Shown: positions 53,059 through 61,850 of the stretch, one piece after another
How positions within the stretch are numbered: the first letter of the stretch is position 1
Layout: each line of letters starts with the position of its first letter
DNA from: VAZQ01 sp035263865
GTDB lineage: Bacteria; Pseudomonadota; Alphaproteobacteria; Rhizobiales; Xanthobacteraceae
DNA length: 64,000 nucleotides
NCBI GenBank assembly: GCA_035263865.1
Contig: DATFQX010000016.1
Span: forward strand, 7,016-71,015
Direction of reading: 5' to 3'
Translations under genes and position numbers: made by a program
The notes under the pieces: model-generated
Databases searched by the model: none
What the model saw: only the letters and a program-made list of their open reading frames with translations
What the model was told of the DNA's origin: nothing

Positions 53059-53868
53059 TCAGCGGCCGTCCCTTATGGGGGCCGGAAATAGTTCCGACGT
53101 GCGTCCCGTGAGCCAATAGACCGCGAGGCCGATCCATTCGCGCATGGCGGTGTCGCTTCGGCGCAGCCCATCGCCCACGGTCGCAAACGGACGCAGTAAG
53201 TCCTTGGCTCCGCGCGTGCGCCAATCGACCGGGTAGGGCTCAACCGGAAAGCCGACTTTGCGGAAAACGCCGACAGCCCGTGGCAAATGATGGGCTGACG
53301 TCACCAGCAGCCAGCGCTCGCCCGGCTTGGGTTGCGCGATGGACTTGGAAAAAACCGCATTCTCGACCGTGTTGCGCGACCGGTCCTCCAATAGGATTCT
53401 TGGGCGCGCGATCCCGAGGTCTTGCAGAAGCCGCAGGGCGAACGGCGCCTCTGCGCCCTCCTCATAGATCAGCGCGGCACTGCCGCCCGACAGCAGAATG
53501 CGCGCATCAGGGTAGCGCCGCGCCAATTCGGCCGCGACCGTCAGCCGTTCGGCCGCCTCGTTGAGCGCCACCTCGTCGCGGGCGGCCGATACGTCCAGCG
53601 AGACCGCGCCGCCAAGCACGATAATGCCGTCCGGGGATCCGTGTGCCGCGTCCCACCGAGGGAAGCGCTCCTCAAGCGGTATGATCAATGCATTGCCGAG
53701 GGGCGAAAGGCCCAACACTGCGAGCACGATCAGGCTTGCGAAGACGAGCGCCCGGCCCGACCGCGCAAAGCGCGTCGGCAGCAGCAACAGCCCGATAACG
53801 CCAATTGATATGACAAGGTTGGATGGGATGGCGAAGAAGCCGAGAATTTTGGAAAGAGGGAAAAACAT
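53059..53868 (-). CDS. YdcF family protein (DUF218)
   Basis: The 269-residue protein has two N-terminal membrane helices (AIPSNLVISIGVIGLLLLP, ALVFASLIVLAVLGLSPL). A DUF218 domain follows: DGIIVLGGAVSLDVSAARDE, RYPDARILLSGGSAALIYEE, LEDRSRNTVENAVFSKSIA and WLLVTSAHHLPRAVGVFRKV. The ElyC/SanA-like members of this family act in envelope or polysaccharide processes; the reaction is not known. It is monocistronic. Confidence 0.9.
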   Translation of the reverse strand: MFFPLSKILGFFAIPSNLVISIGVIGLLLLPTRFARSGRALVFASLIVLAVLGLSPLGNALIIPLEERFPRWDAAHGSPDGIIVLGGAVSLDVSAARDEVALNEAAERLTVAAELARRYPDARILLSGGSAALIYEEGAEAPFALRLLQDLGIARPRILLEDRSRNTVENAVFSKSIAQPKPGERWLLVTSAHHLPRAVGVFRKVGFPVEPYPVDWRTRGAKDLLRPFATVGDGLRRSDTAMREWIGLAVYWLTGRTSELFPAPIRDGR

Positions 53869-53956
53869 CGGCGCGCGTGTCAGATCGCGTCCGCAGGAAA
53901 GGAATACATTCTCGGGCGCTGACGGACGAACGCCGAGCGCGATGCCTGCCCGTTCG

Positions 53957-54629
53957 TCACGTCTTCTTCCAAGCGGCGTAGCGGGCCTTGGTTTCTTCGT
54001 TCATGGGATAAAGACCGGGAAGTTTGGCCCCACGCTCGACCTCACCGACGATGAAGCTCTCCATGCGCTCGTGCTCGGCGCCCTCCTCGGCGACGAAGGC
54101 GAGGAGCTCCTGTGGGATCACCACTGCCCCGTCGTCGTCGCAGACGATGACGTCCCCTGGAAACACCGCGCACCCGCCGCAGCCGACCGGCTCCTGCCAG
54201 CCGACGAAAGTGAGGCCATTGACCGAAGCCGGTGCGGCGGTCCCGGCACACCACACCGGCAGCTTGGAGGCAAGCACACCCGCCTTGTCGCGCACGACGC
54301 CGTCCGTGACTAGCGCCGCTACTCAGGATGTCGCCGAAAATGCCGGCCGAGGTGACGCCCATGGCATCGGCCACTGCGATGCAACCTTCCGGCATCTCTT
54401 CGATGGCGCCGCGCGTCGAAACCGAATTCGCCCAGCTTTCCGGGGTCGCGAGATCCTCGCGCACCGGCACGAATCGGAGCGTGAAGGCAGGACCGACGAC
54501 GCGAACGCCGCCGGAAACGAGCGGCTGCGGCCCGCTCATCCAGCAGCGCCGGATTCCTTTTTTCAGCAGCATGGTGGTGATGGTCGCGGTCGTGATCGCC
54601 CGCAGCGTGTTGTAAAGAACCGCACTCAT
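53957..54629 (-). pseudogene. RraA-like aldolase family gene, disrupted by a small deletion/frameshift
   Basis: The N-terminal part, from ATG 54629 (AAGGGG seven bases upstream), reads MSAVLYNTLRAITTATITTM through VVGPAFTLRFVPVREDL to GVTSAGIFGDILSS. The C-terminal part continues in another frame with ALVTDGVVRDKAGVLASKLP, CGGCAVFPGDVIVCDDDGAV and ends AAWKKT. In intact relatives, about eight residues (of the type ARMKKRGV) lie between GDIL and ALVTDG. A loss of about 23 bases near 54305-54320 explains both the missing residues and the shift. Intact members are about 230 residues and belong to the RraA/4-hydroxy-4-methyl-2-oxoglutarate aldolase superfamily. The encoded product would be truncated. 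Confidence 0.82.
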
Positions 54630-54664
54630 TCGCATACCCCTTGGCAAAACGTGCGTGGCCGGCC

Positions 54665-55231
54665 TCAAGGCGGCACGAAGCCGAGGCGCTCGTCGCGTCG
54701 TCGCAGCCAGGCCACGAAGGGGATCGAGAGCAGCACCATCCATGCCTTCCCGACGATCTGGCCCGGCAGGAAGTCAAGCGAGCCGAAAGCGAGCCACAGA
54801 AACACGACCGAGTCGACGACAAGCCCCACGACGCTCGACGCCACAACGGCAAGGACCAACCCGCGCCGCACGAGCGGCGTGTAAACGGCGAGATCGGCGA
54901 ATTCCGAGAGCAGGAAAGCGGCCGCCGAAGCAACGACGAGCGCCGGCGGCGCTAGCGACGCGGATAGAATGGCGCCGGCGAGAATGGCAAGCGAAGAAGC
55001 AGCAGCGCCAAGGCGGCGCTGGACCAAATCGCGCAGCACGAGCGCCGCACCGGCCATCGTCACTCCCGAAGGCGCCATTAGCCCCGGCGCCACCGGTATG
55101 AGACAAGGTCCAGCCGGCTGGCACACCGTGCCGGCGTGCCCGATCAGCCAGTTCGCCGCGGGAATGGTAAGGGAGAACAGCGCGACGAACACGATGCCCT
55201 CGTCGCGACGCCGCGTCTCACTCCTCGTCAT
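54665..55231 (-). CDS. queuosine precursor transporter (YhhQ/VUT family)
   Basis: The 188-residue membrane protein has five or six helices and resembles VUT/YhhQ transporters, which import preQ0/preQ1 or related precursors. Segments are FVALFSLTIPAANWLIGH, VTMAGAALVLRDLVQRRLG, AAFLLSEFADLAVYTPLVRR and VGLVVDSVVFLWLAFGS. The ATG at 55231 overlaps the queC stop (ATGA), so the two are co-translated. That pairing supports the assignment to queuosine salvage. Confidence 0.88.
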   Translation of the reverse strand: MTRSETRRRDEGIVFVALFSLTIPAANWLIGHAGTVCQPAGPCLIPVAPGLMAPSGVTMAGAALVLRDLVQRRLGAAASSLAILAGAILSASLAPPALVVASAAAFLLSEFADLAVYTPLVRRGLVLAVVASSVVGLVVDSVVFLWLAFGSLDFLPGQIVGKAWMVLLSIPFVAWLRRRDERLGFVPP

Positions 55232-55938
55232 TGCCTGGACATCCACTTGGCAAATCCCTCCGCGCGCAACCGGCAGGCCGGGCATTTCCCGCAACCGTAA
55301 CCCCAGACATGCCGTTGCGAGCGGTCGCCGAGATAGCAGGTGTGGGTGTCTTCGACCAGCACCTGGAGAAACGCGTCTCCGCCGATCTCATGTGCCAACG
55401 CAAACGTCGCGGCCTTGTCGATCCACATCAAGGGGGTGTGAATCACGAAACGGCGTTCCATCCCGAGATTGAGCGCAAGCTGCATGCATTTGATCGTGTC
55501 GTCGCGACAATCGGGATAACCGGAGAAGTCGGTCTCGCACATGCCCGCGACCAGATGCTTCACTCCCCGCCGATAGGCGAGCACACCCGCAAACGCGAGG
55601 AAAACGAGATTGCGCCCGGGAACGAACGTTGTCGGCAGCCCGCTCGCATCCACTTCGATTGCGACCTCCCGCGTGAGGGCAGTATCGGAAATCGCCGCGA
55701 GCGCGGCGAGCTCGAGCACGTGATCCTGGCCGAGTTTGTCGGCCCATATCGGCTTGAGCGCCACCATACGCTCGCGCACGCGCACGCGCGCCTCGAGCTC
55801 GGCGCGATGGCGCTGGTCGTAATCGAACCCCAGCGTCTCGACGCGAGCAAAGCGCTCGAGCGCCCAGGCTAAGCAGACCGTCGAGTCTTGGCCGCCCGAA
55901 AACAAGACGAGCGCGCCGGCGGGATCGATTGAGCTCAC
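55228..55938 (-). CDS. queC: 7-cyano-7-deazaguanine synthase
   Basis: QueC converts 7-carboxy-7-deazaguanine with ammonia and ATP to preQ0 in queuosine synthesis. The 236-residue product has the PP-loop LVLFSGGQDSTVCLAWAL (residues 10-27) and the DYDQRHRAELE segment. NLVFLAFAGVLAYRRG and the ADFSGYPDCR-like CETDFSGYPDCRDD follow. The zinc cysteines are in CYLGDRSQRHVWGYGCGKCPAC near the C-terminus, with the CGKCPAC part at about residues 216-222. Its stop overlaps the start of the transporter gene. Confidence 0.95.
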   Translation of the reverse strand: MSSIDPAGALVLFSGGQDSTVCLAWALERFARVETLGFDYDQRHRAELEARVRVRERMVALKPIWADKLGQDHVLELAALAAISDTALTREVAIEVDASGLPTTFVPGRNLVFLAFAGVLAYRRGVKHLVAGMCETDFSGYPDCRDDTIKCMQLALNLGMERRFVIHTPLMWIDKAATFALAHEIGGDAFLQVLVEDTHTCYLGDRSQRHVWGYGCGKCPACRLRAEGFAKWMSRQ

Positions 55939-56035
55939 GACTACAACTCCACACGTGCGAATAGCGAACAGCGCGCGATTTCGAGCCCCTCATCCGCTAT
56001 TCGCCAGGGCTGTTCGCCGTTCGTTGGCGTCTTCG

Positions 56036-56863
56036 CTATTGGCCGCTCGCTGTTTTATTCGGCTCATAGCCGAGCTTGCGCGCCAGCGTTGCCAGCTCGC
56101 AGCCCTCGCAGTAGCGGCGATCCTTAAAGTCAATCCAATTGTGCGCATAGATGTTCTCGGACGGAATGCCGTAGCGCTCCTGCAAGAAGCGCACCAATAT
56201 CAACCAAGCTTGCTTTTGCTCGCGCGTTGGCGGCTTGGCGACGTCCGGGTAATTGCCGACGAATTCCACCCCGATCGAATTGGTTTTGATCACTCTGCGA
56301 TAGGTCTTCGAATTGTCGATATATTTGTTGTCGTTTCGATTGGCCCCGTCGCCGTGAGTGGGAACGGCGTTTTCGGCGGTCGACCAATACACGGTGCCGT
56401 CGGTTTCCACCCACACCGTCACGCCGCGCTTGGTGGGATCGTTCGCCTGCGCCAGCGCCATGCTCTTGGCGGAGCCGGCTGGACCTTCGGTCTGGTGCAC
56501 GATGACGTTTTGCCATTTGACGGTATCGCCCGGCGATCCGAGCGGATGGAGATAGATGATCGTGAGCCCCGCAATCTGCGGCTCGCCGGGCTGCTTGGCG
56601 AGCTCGCGAAAATTTTCCGGAAGCTTGGCGTCATGCACGACGACAGCGGGGGCGTTTTCCGCTTCCTGCGCCGGCACAGGGTCCGGCCGCGGTCGCGGCA
56701 GCGCGGTCTCTCCGCGCGATAAAGCCCGAACGCGAACGTGGTTGGTGGGCTCGGCCCAGGCTGAAACCGTCAGTACATAATGGGCGATGGAGAGCGCGAG
56801 CGCGGCAATCGGCGCCACGCATCCCGCGCCTCGGGCGAGCGCCGGTCTTCTTGCTAATCCCAT
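56036..56863 (-). CDS. N-acetylmuramoyl-L-alanine amidase (amidase_2 family)
   Basis: A zinc amidase that cleaves the bond between muramic acid and the stem peptide. The 275-residue protein has an N-terminal hydrophobic segment (about 17-37, ending SAWA) serving as signal peptide and then a Pro-rich spacer. The catalytic domain has VIVHQTEGPAGSAKSM (first zinc His), TVYWSTAENAVPTHGDGANR, IGVEFVGNYPD and IYAHNWIDFKDRRYCEG (second His). It overlaps the end of the aldo/keto reductase gene by 10 bases, so both are translationally coupled. Confidence 0.88.
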   Translation of the reverse strand: MGLARRPALARGAGCVAPIAALALSIAHYVLTVSAWAEPTNHVRVRALSRGETALPRPRPDPVPAQEAENAPAVVVHDAKLPENFRELAKQPGEPQIAGLTIIYLHPLGSPGDTVKWQNVIVHQTEGPAGSAKSMALAQANDPTKRGVTVWVETDGTVYWSTAENAVPTHGDGANRNDNKYIDNSKTYRRVIKTNSIGVEFVGNYPDVAKPPTREQKQAWLILVRFLQERYGIPSENIYAHNWIDFKDRRYCEGCELATLARKLGYEPNKTASGQ

Positions 56864-57690
56864 TGCGGCGACCCGGAATAGGCGTAATCGACGATGCGCC
56901 CGTCGCGCCGCGCGAGCCGCGCGATCTCCGCCATTTCCGGCTCTGAAAGCTCGAAGTCGAAAATGGCGAGATTTTCCGAGAGCCGTTCGAGGCGGCTGGT
57001 TCGCGGGATGACCGAGATCCCGCGCTGCACCAGGAAGCGCAGGCTCACCTGCACCGCGGTTTTACCGTGCGTCTTGCCGATGAGCGCGAGCGCCTTGTGC
57101 CCGCTCACGCTCCCGCGGGCCACGGGACTATAGGCCACGACGGCCATGCGGTGGCGCCGGCAAGCAGAGATCACCTTCGATTGGTCAATGAAGGGATGTA
57201 CCTCGATCTGGTTGCAGACGAGCGGCTCGGTTGCAAGCTTCATGGCCTCTTCGATAAGAGCAACGGTAAAGTTCGATACCCCGATGTGGCGAGCAAGGCC
57301 CGCGCGCTTGACCTTGCACAAGGCGCCGAGCGTATCGCGCAATGGAATTTGTGGATTGGGCCAATGCAGCAGGAGTAGATCGACTTCGGTGAGCCGCAAT
57401 CGCGCCAAGCTTTGCTGCGCGGAACGCTCGAGATCGCGCGGAGCAAAGTGCGACGGCCAGACCTTCGTGGTGATGAAGACCTCGTCGCGTCCGATGCCGG
57501 CGGCGCGCAATCCCTCTCCCACCTCGCGTTCGTTGTCGTAAAGCTCCGCGGTATCGATGTGGCGATAGCCGAGCCGCAGCGCCTGCTCGACGACACGCGC
57601 ACAGGCACGCCCGCGCAGCTCCCAGGTGCCGAGCCCAACGAGCGGAATGCGGGTACCGTGCGCCTCGACAACGTGGGCCGCTATCGACAT
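56854..57690 (-). CDS. aldo/keto reductase
   Basis: A 278-residue NADPH-dependent oxidoreductase with the AKR (alpha/beta)8 fold. The catalytic tetrad is visible: Asp and Tyr in HIDTAELYDNE, Lys in FITTKVWPSHF and His in LLLLHWPNP. Cofactor contacts are in HIGVSNFTVALI and ISVIPRTSRLERL. I chose ATG 57690, preceded by GAGAGGG. The gene end overlaps the amidase start. The natural substrate is unknown; the best-known relatives are 2,5-diketo-gluconate reductases. Confidence 0.93.
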   Translation of the reverse strand: MSIAAHVVEAHGTRIPLVGLGTWELRGRACARVVEQALRLGYRHIDTAELYDNEREVGEGLRAAGIGRDEVFITTKVWPSHFAPRDLERSAQQSLARLRLTEVDLLLLHWPNPQIPLRDTLGALCKVKRAGLARHIGVSNFTVALIEEAMKLATEPLVCNQIEVHPFIDQSKVISACRRHRMAVVAYSPVARGSVSGHKALALIGKTHGKTAVQVSLRFLVQRGISVIPRTSRLERLSENLAIFDFELSEPEMAEIARLARRDGRIVDYAYSGSPQWD

Positions 57691-57857
57691 CACCCTCTCA
57701 CTTCCCGCGGGCATCGCCGGCTTCGCCCATCAATTGTGCCGACCGGGCGCACACTGACTGGGCAATTACAGCTGAATTTTCGTTGACGACACGATTCTCG
57801 GCACGCCCTGCGCCTCAAGATTAGAACAATTCAATGTTACAACACTTGCGCGGTGGC

Positions 57858-57942
57858 CCGCGAAGCCTTTCATATCAGCTGAGGCTTGGCGGACGGCAAC
57901 CCGCGAAGCCTTTCATATCAGCTGAGGCTTGGCGGACGGCAA
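57858..57942. repeat. 43-bp tandem duplication upstream of the cupredoxin gene
   Basis: The unit that begins CCGCGAAGCCTTTCATATCA and ends GGCGGACGGCAA occurs twice head to tail, at 57858-57900 and 57901-57942, with identical sequence over 42 bases. It ends five bases before the cupredoxin start codon, so it lies in the 5' leader or promoter of the iron-uptake pair. The unit contains CAGCTG and GCTTGGCGGAC stretches; no known operator was recognised. Confidence 0.9.
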
Positions 57943-57947
57943 GTAGA

Positions 57948-58274
57948 ATGCGCGGACAGCTATTAGCGATCGTGCTGGCGGCACTCGGTATGGCGAGCGT
58001 GCATGCCGTCGCGCAGGACTTCAACCTCACCATCCGCAACCACAAGTTCGAGCCGCAGGAAATCCGCGTGCCCGCGGGCAAGCGGGTGTCGATCTCCGTC
58101 ACTAACGAGGACGCAAGCGCGGAGGAATTCGAGAGCCCGTCGCTCAAGGTCGAGAAGGTCATTCCCGGCAAATCGAAAGGAGTGGTGCGTATCGGACCCT
58201 TGGCGCCCGGCCGCTACGAGTTCTTCGGAGACTTCCACGCGGATACCGCCAAGGGCGTCGTCATCGCGGAATAA
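57948..58274 (+). CDS. periplasmic cupredoxin-like protein (iron uptake accessory)
   Basis: The 108-residue protein has a signal peptide (residues 1-22, ending AVA) and one cupredoxin-type beta barrel (FNLTIRNHKFEPQEIRVPAG, ISVTNEDASAEEFESPSL). Ordinary blue-copper ligands (Cys-His-Met) are not all present: there is no Cys, while Glu/Asp/His residues in HKFEPQE and FFGDFHADT could bind metal. Such domains occur in EfeO-type and FTR1-linked proteins. The FTR1 permease starts four bases after its stop, so the pair forms an operon. No clear ribosome binding site precedes the ATG, where the 43-bp tandem repeat ends. Confidence 0.85.
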   Translation: MRGQLLAIVLAALGMASVHAVAQDFNLTIRNHKFEPQEIRVPAGKRVSISVTNEDASAEEFESPSLKVEKVIPGKSKGVVRIGPLAPGRYEFFGDFHADTAKGVVIAE

Positions 58275-58278
58275 AGAC

Positions 58279-59103
58279 ATGTTCGGCGCGCTCATCATTG
58301 TTTTCCGGGAAGTGATCGAAGCGGGCCTGATCATCGGTATCGTACTCGCGGCGACGCGTGGTGTGAGCGGGCGGGGACAGTGGGTCGCGACCGGGGTGCT
58401 CGCAGGCACGCTCGGGGCCGGCATTATCGCGCTGTTCGCGGAAGCCATCGCCAACGCGTTCGAAGGCTCGGGTCAGGAAATCCTCAATGCAGCCGTGCTC
58501 GGCACTGCCGTGGTGATGCTGATGTGGCACGCTGCGTGGATGGCGCGCCACGGACGCGAGATGGCGGTCGAGATGGCAGCGGTCGGCGCCGCGGTGAGCG
58601 CGGGCAGGCGGCCGATGACCGCGCTCGCGACGGTCGTCGGACTTGCCGTGCTGCGCGAGGGCGCTGAAGTCGTGCTGTTCCTTTACGGCATCTTCGCCGG
58701 CGGCACCTCGAGTTCCTCGCTTTTCGCCGGGGCCGCGCTCGGGCTCGCCGCGGGCGCGGCGCTCACCTCATTGACGTACTATGGGCTTGTTAGCATCCCT
58801 GCCCGCCACATTTTCACCGTGACGGCGGTGCTCGTCGCGCTGCTGGCCGCGGGCATGGCCGCGCAAGCGGTGCAGTACCTCGACGCTGCCGGCGTAATCA
58901 ATGTGCTGAGCTCGCAATTGTGGGACAGTTCGCCGTGGCTCCCGCAGGACGGCATCGTCGGTCGCATGCTGCATGCGCTCATCGGTTACACCGACCGTCC
59001 GACCGAACTGCAGCTCGTCGCCTATCTTGCGACGCTGGCGGCCATGGCAGCGCTCACATGGCTGTCGACGCCCGCTCGTGCGGCGCACGCGCGGATCGTA
59101 TAG
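58279..59103 (+). CDS. FTR1-family iron permease
   Basis: The 274-residue protein is an FTR1/EfeU-type ferric iron permease of the inner membrane. Seven hydrophobic helices are visible, and two REx2E motifs that ligate iron are present: REVIE in VFREVIEAGLIIG (residues 10-14) and REGAE in AVLREGAEVVLF (about 128-132). It is translated right after the cupredoxin-like gene. Together they resemble a reduced EfeUO or P19-FTR1 system; no EfeB peroxidase gene is near. Iron uptake is inferred from family. Confidence 0.92.
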   Translation: MFGALIIVFREVIEAGLIIGIVLAATRGVSGRGQWVATGVLAGTLGAGIIALFAEAIANAFEGSGQEILNAAVLGTAVVMLMWHAAWMARHGREMAVEMAAVGAAVSAGRRPMTALATVVGLAVLREGAEVVLFLYGIFAGGTSSSSLFAGAALGLAAGAALTSLTYYGLVSIPARHIFTVTAVLVALLAAGMAAQAVQYLDAAGVINVLSSQLWDSSPWLPQDGIVGRMLHALIGYTDRPTELQLVAYLATLAAMAALTWLSTPARAAHARIV

Positions 59104-59136
59104 CGCGCACCCAGCACACTGCGCACGATCCCGGGC

Positions 59137-59520
59137 TCACTGCCCCCTCGCCCCGCCGAGAATTGAGAACGCCACGTCCGGGGCCTTCTCGATCACCTTG
59201 AGCAGGGCGCGGGCAGGTCCGCGCGGGGAACGCTTGCCCTGTTCCCAATTACGCACTGTCTCGAGCGGCACTCCAATGCGTGCGGCAAACTGCGCCTGGG
59301 TGAGCTTGGTGTGCGCGCGCACCCCCCGGGCATAAGCAGCGTCGGCCCCCGCCCCTCGCACCGCCCGCGCCGCCGCAGCCCATCCGCCCGGCGGACGACC
59401 ATAGCGCATTTGCTGGGCGATCTCCGCGAGCGGACTCGGCAGGGCTCCTTCGCGGCCATCTGGCAGAATCTCGACGATTCGGCCGTCGGCCTTCAGTCTC
59501 AGCCGCATCATAGCGGCCAT
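59137..59520 (-). CDS. HTH (XRE/HigA-like) transcriptional regulator
   Basis: The 127-residue protein has a C-terminal helix-turn-helix domain: THTKLTQAQFAARIGVP-type helices here read HTKLTQAQFAARIGVPLETV, followed by RNWEQGKRSPRGPARALLKV. This is typical of HigA-like antitoxins and their solitary relatives. The N-terminal 75 residues (LKADGRIVEILPDGREG) are not recognised. No toxin-like partner gene lies next to it. A start at 59550 would add ten residues; no ribosome binding site decides. It converges with the FTR1 gene. Confidence 0.75.
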   Translation of the reverse strand: MAAMMRLRLKADGRIVEILPDGREGALPSPLAEIAQQMRYGRPPGGWAAAARAVRGAGADAAYARGVRAHTKLTQAQFAARIGVPLETVRNWEQGKRSPRGPARALLKVIEKAPDVAFSILGGARGQ

Positions 59521-59703
59521 AGGCCTATGTGATTCCCGTCGTTTGGCCAAGACCTTGGGATCCCCTGCCCTCGCGGGCAGCGCCAGGCTTCGTGCCCTAG
59601 TCGTGCAATGAACACTCGGTCATTGGCCCGTCGCTCTGCCGCAGCGCCGCGCGGGTTTTCGGGAGCTCTTCGCGAGAGAGCGGCGAGGCGGAAGCCGCCC
59701 GCG

Positions 59704-61107
59704 TTATTTCAGGCCGAACCACAACGTGGCGATGCCGAGGAATGAAAAGAACCCCACAACATCGGTCACGGTCGTCACGAACACACCTGAAGAGATCGCG
59801 GGGTCGGCGCGGAAATAGTTGAGGACGAGCGGCACTAGGATCCCCCCGAGCGCCGCGGCCAAAAGATTGCACATCATCGCTAGCCCGATCACTAGGCCCA
59901 GGTCGGGTAGCTTGAACCAAGCCGCCGCGGCGACACCGGTAATTACCGCAAAAGCAAGGCCGTTCACAACCCCTACGAGTACTTCGCGCAGGATGATGCG
60001 AGCAGCATTTGCATTCGACAATTCGCGGGTGGCAAGCGCGCGCACCGCTACTGTCATCGTCTGCGTCGCAGCGTTGCCGCCCTGGCTCGCAACAACCGGC
60101 GCAAGCACTGCAAGCGCCACCATTTTCTGCAGCTCGCCCTCGAACAAGCCGAGGACCGATGAGGCCAAAAAAGCCGTGGCGAGATTGACGAGCAACCAAT
60201 TGAAGCGGCCGCGCGCGATGGAGAATACCGGGTCGGAAAGCTCCTCCTCGCGCCCGACACCGCCCAGAGCTCGGATATCTTCTTCAGCCTCCTCCTCGAT
60301 CACATCCACGATATCGTCGAACGTGATCACCCCAACCAACCGATCACCCGCATCAACTACCGGCGCAGAAACAAGATCGTAACGTTCGAACAACCGAGCG
60401 ACATCCTCCTGGTCGTCGCTGACCCGCACGGCATGCAATTCCTCATCGATCAGCCCCTCGATCGGCACCGGCCGTTCGGTGCGCAACAGCCGGTCCAGCG
60501 CCACCGTACCCTGCAGCCGGCCGCCCGAATCAACCACATAAAATTCCCAAAACCGATCGGGTAAGTCGGGCGTCTCGCGCAGGTAATCGATCGTACGACC
60601 GACCGTCCATGCCGGCGGTACAGCGATAAACTCCGTCTGCATACGCCGGCCGGCGGAGTTTTCCGGATAAAGTAAGCTGCGAGCTAGCGCCATGCGCTCG
60701 GGTGATGGAAGCAGTTCGAGTATTTCGGACCGCCTCTCCTCCGGCACATCCGCAAGAATCGCCACCGCATCGTCCGAATCGAGTTTGCGCATGCCTGCGG
60801 CCACTGTCTCGGCCGGCAATTCCTCCAGAATGCTCGCACGGACAGCGTCATCGACCTCGGTGAGTGCCGAAAAATCAAAGTCGGACTCCATCAAACTGAC
60901 AAGCCGAGGCCGCAACTCCACATCAAGCGCTTGGATCAGATCGCCGACATCGGACTCGTGGAGGTGACCCAGTAATGTACACAACGCCGCGGCGTCGCCC
61001 GCGGCAATTGCGTGTGCTATCCGATCGACAAGCTCTCTCCGCGGCGCGCCATCTTCATCGCGCAGCGCAACGGGAGGCGAAGAGCCCGCAATTTTTTCCT
61101 CGAGCAT
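59704..61107 (-). CDS. mgtE: magnesium transporter MgtE
   Basis: MgtE is a homodimeric Mg2+ channel gated by cytosolic Mg2+. The 467-residue protein has the N-terminal MgtE_N superhelix (residues about 35-145, including LHESDVGDLIQALDVELRPR). Two CBS domains (about 150-270) and five C-terminal helices follow, with PVVASQGGNAATQTMTVAVR, the pore motif, and GVVNGLAFAVITG. Length is normal. It is monocistronic; no M-box riboswitch was seen in the short upstream gap. Confidence 0.96.
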   Translation of the reverse strand: MLEEKIAGSSPPVALRDEDGAPRRELVDRIAHAIAAGDAAALCTLLGHLHESDVGDLIQALDVELRPRLVSLMESDFDFSALTEVDDAVRASILEELPAETVAAGMRKLDSDDAVAILADVPEERRSEILELLPSPERMALARSLLYPENSAGRRMQTEFIAVPPAWTVGRTIDYLRETPDLPDRFWEFYVVDSGGRLQGTVALDRLLRTERPVPIEGLIDEELHAVRVSDDQEDVARLFERYDLVSAPVVDAGDRLVGVITFDDIVDVIEEEAEEDIRALGGVGREEELSDPVFSIARGRFNWLLVNLATAFLASSVLGLFEGELQKMVALAVLAPVVASQGGNAATQTMTVAVRALATRELSNANAARIILREVLVGVVNGLAFAVITGVAAAAWFKLPDLGLVIGLAMMCNLLAAALGGILVPLVLNYFRADPAISSGVFVTTVTDVVGFFSFLGIATLWFGLK

Positions 61108-61198
61108 ACCGTGGCCTGAGGTAATTAGAGCAGTACATTGGGCTTCTACGCTCCGTGTCCTAAGCTGGCAATCGCGAGCGAGGTCACCGACAGCGCAA

Positions 61199-61697
61199 AT
61201 GGCCGAACCCCTTCAGCGCTATCGTCTGCAGCCCGTGCGTTCGTCGCGAGAATGGGCCGCTTATCACGCGATCCGGCGGGACGCTGCCGAACCAAGTTTA
61301 TGACGAACACGACCCGGACGGGTTCGCGCCCGGCCATTTTCCGCACCTGCCGCTGCGCGACGGCGAAGTCCTGGGCACAGTGCGGATCGATCTCATTGGC
61401 AAGAGCGCGGCAGCCTTGCGTCTGATCGGCATCCGGCCCGATGTCCAGCGGCAAGGCCATGGCCACGCCCTGCTCAAACTTGCGGAAGAAGCCGCGCGAG
61501 CCCGCGGCAAGGCCGAGATCGTCATCAACGCGCACCCAAGCTCGCTCGACTTCTACCTTGCCAATGGGTACCGCGGGGGCGAATGGGCCGACCGAGGCCC
61601 GATCCCATCGGGCCTCGTACGGGTGGGAAAACGGTTGCCGCGACAAAACATCGCGCAAATCGGGGGGTGCGGGGCGCCGGTTCCGGCACCGTGTTGA
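61199..61697 (+). pseudogene. GNAT acetyltransferase gene, frameshifted
   Basis: The first frame (ATG 61199) reads MAEPLQRYRLQPVRSSREWA then AYHAIRRD and hits TGA at 61301. The second frame, with VYDEHDPDGFAPGHFPHLPL and DGEVLGTVRIDLIG, followed by RLIGIRPDVQRQGHGHALL (acetyl-CoA P-loop) and SLDFYLANGYRGG, runs on to 61697. In intact relatives, a few residues (of the type VLFERY) lie between IRRD and the LP..VYDE segment. A deletion of about 14-20 bases near 61275-61290 accounts for the missing residues and the frame change. The gene is thus broken; intact length would be about 160-170 residues. Confidence 0.75.
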
Positions 61698-61850
61698 AAC
61701 CGTCACAGACGCCGTAAATCGGTCCCCGGAGACGCCATTAAGGGGTCATTAAATTGCCTCCCCCTACTGTTTCGCTAAAGTGTGGGCGAGACTCACCACC
61801 GGGCCGGGCGTCCTTTCAGAGTTGGTCCAATATTGGGTAGGAACGGGGCC

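Noticed and set aside
55939..56035. preQ1 riboswitch upstream of queC
   Set aside because: The gap holds short direct repeats of GCGAATAGC type but not the preQ1 aptamer pattern.
61108..61198. M-box riboswitch upstream of mgtE
   Set aside because: The gap is short and shows no conserved M-box helices.
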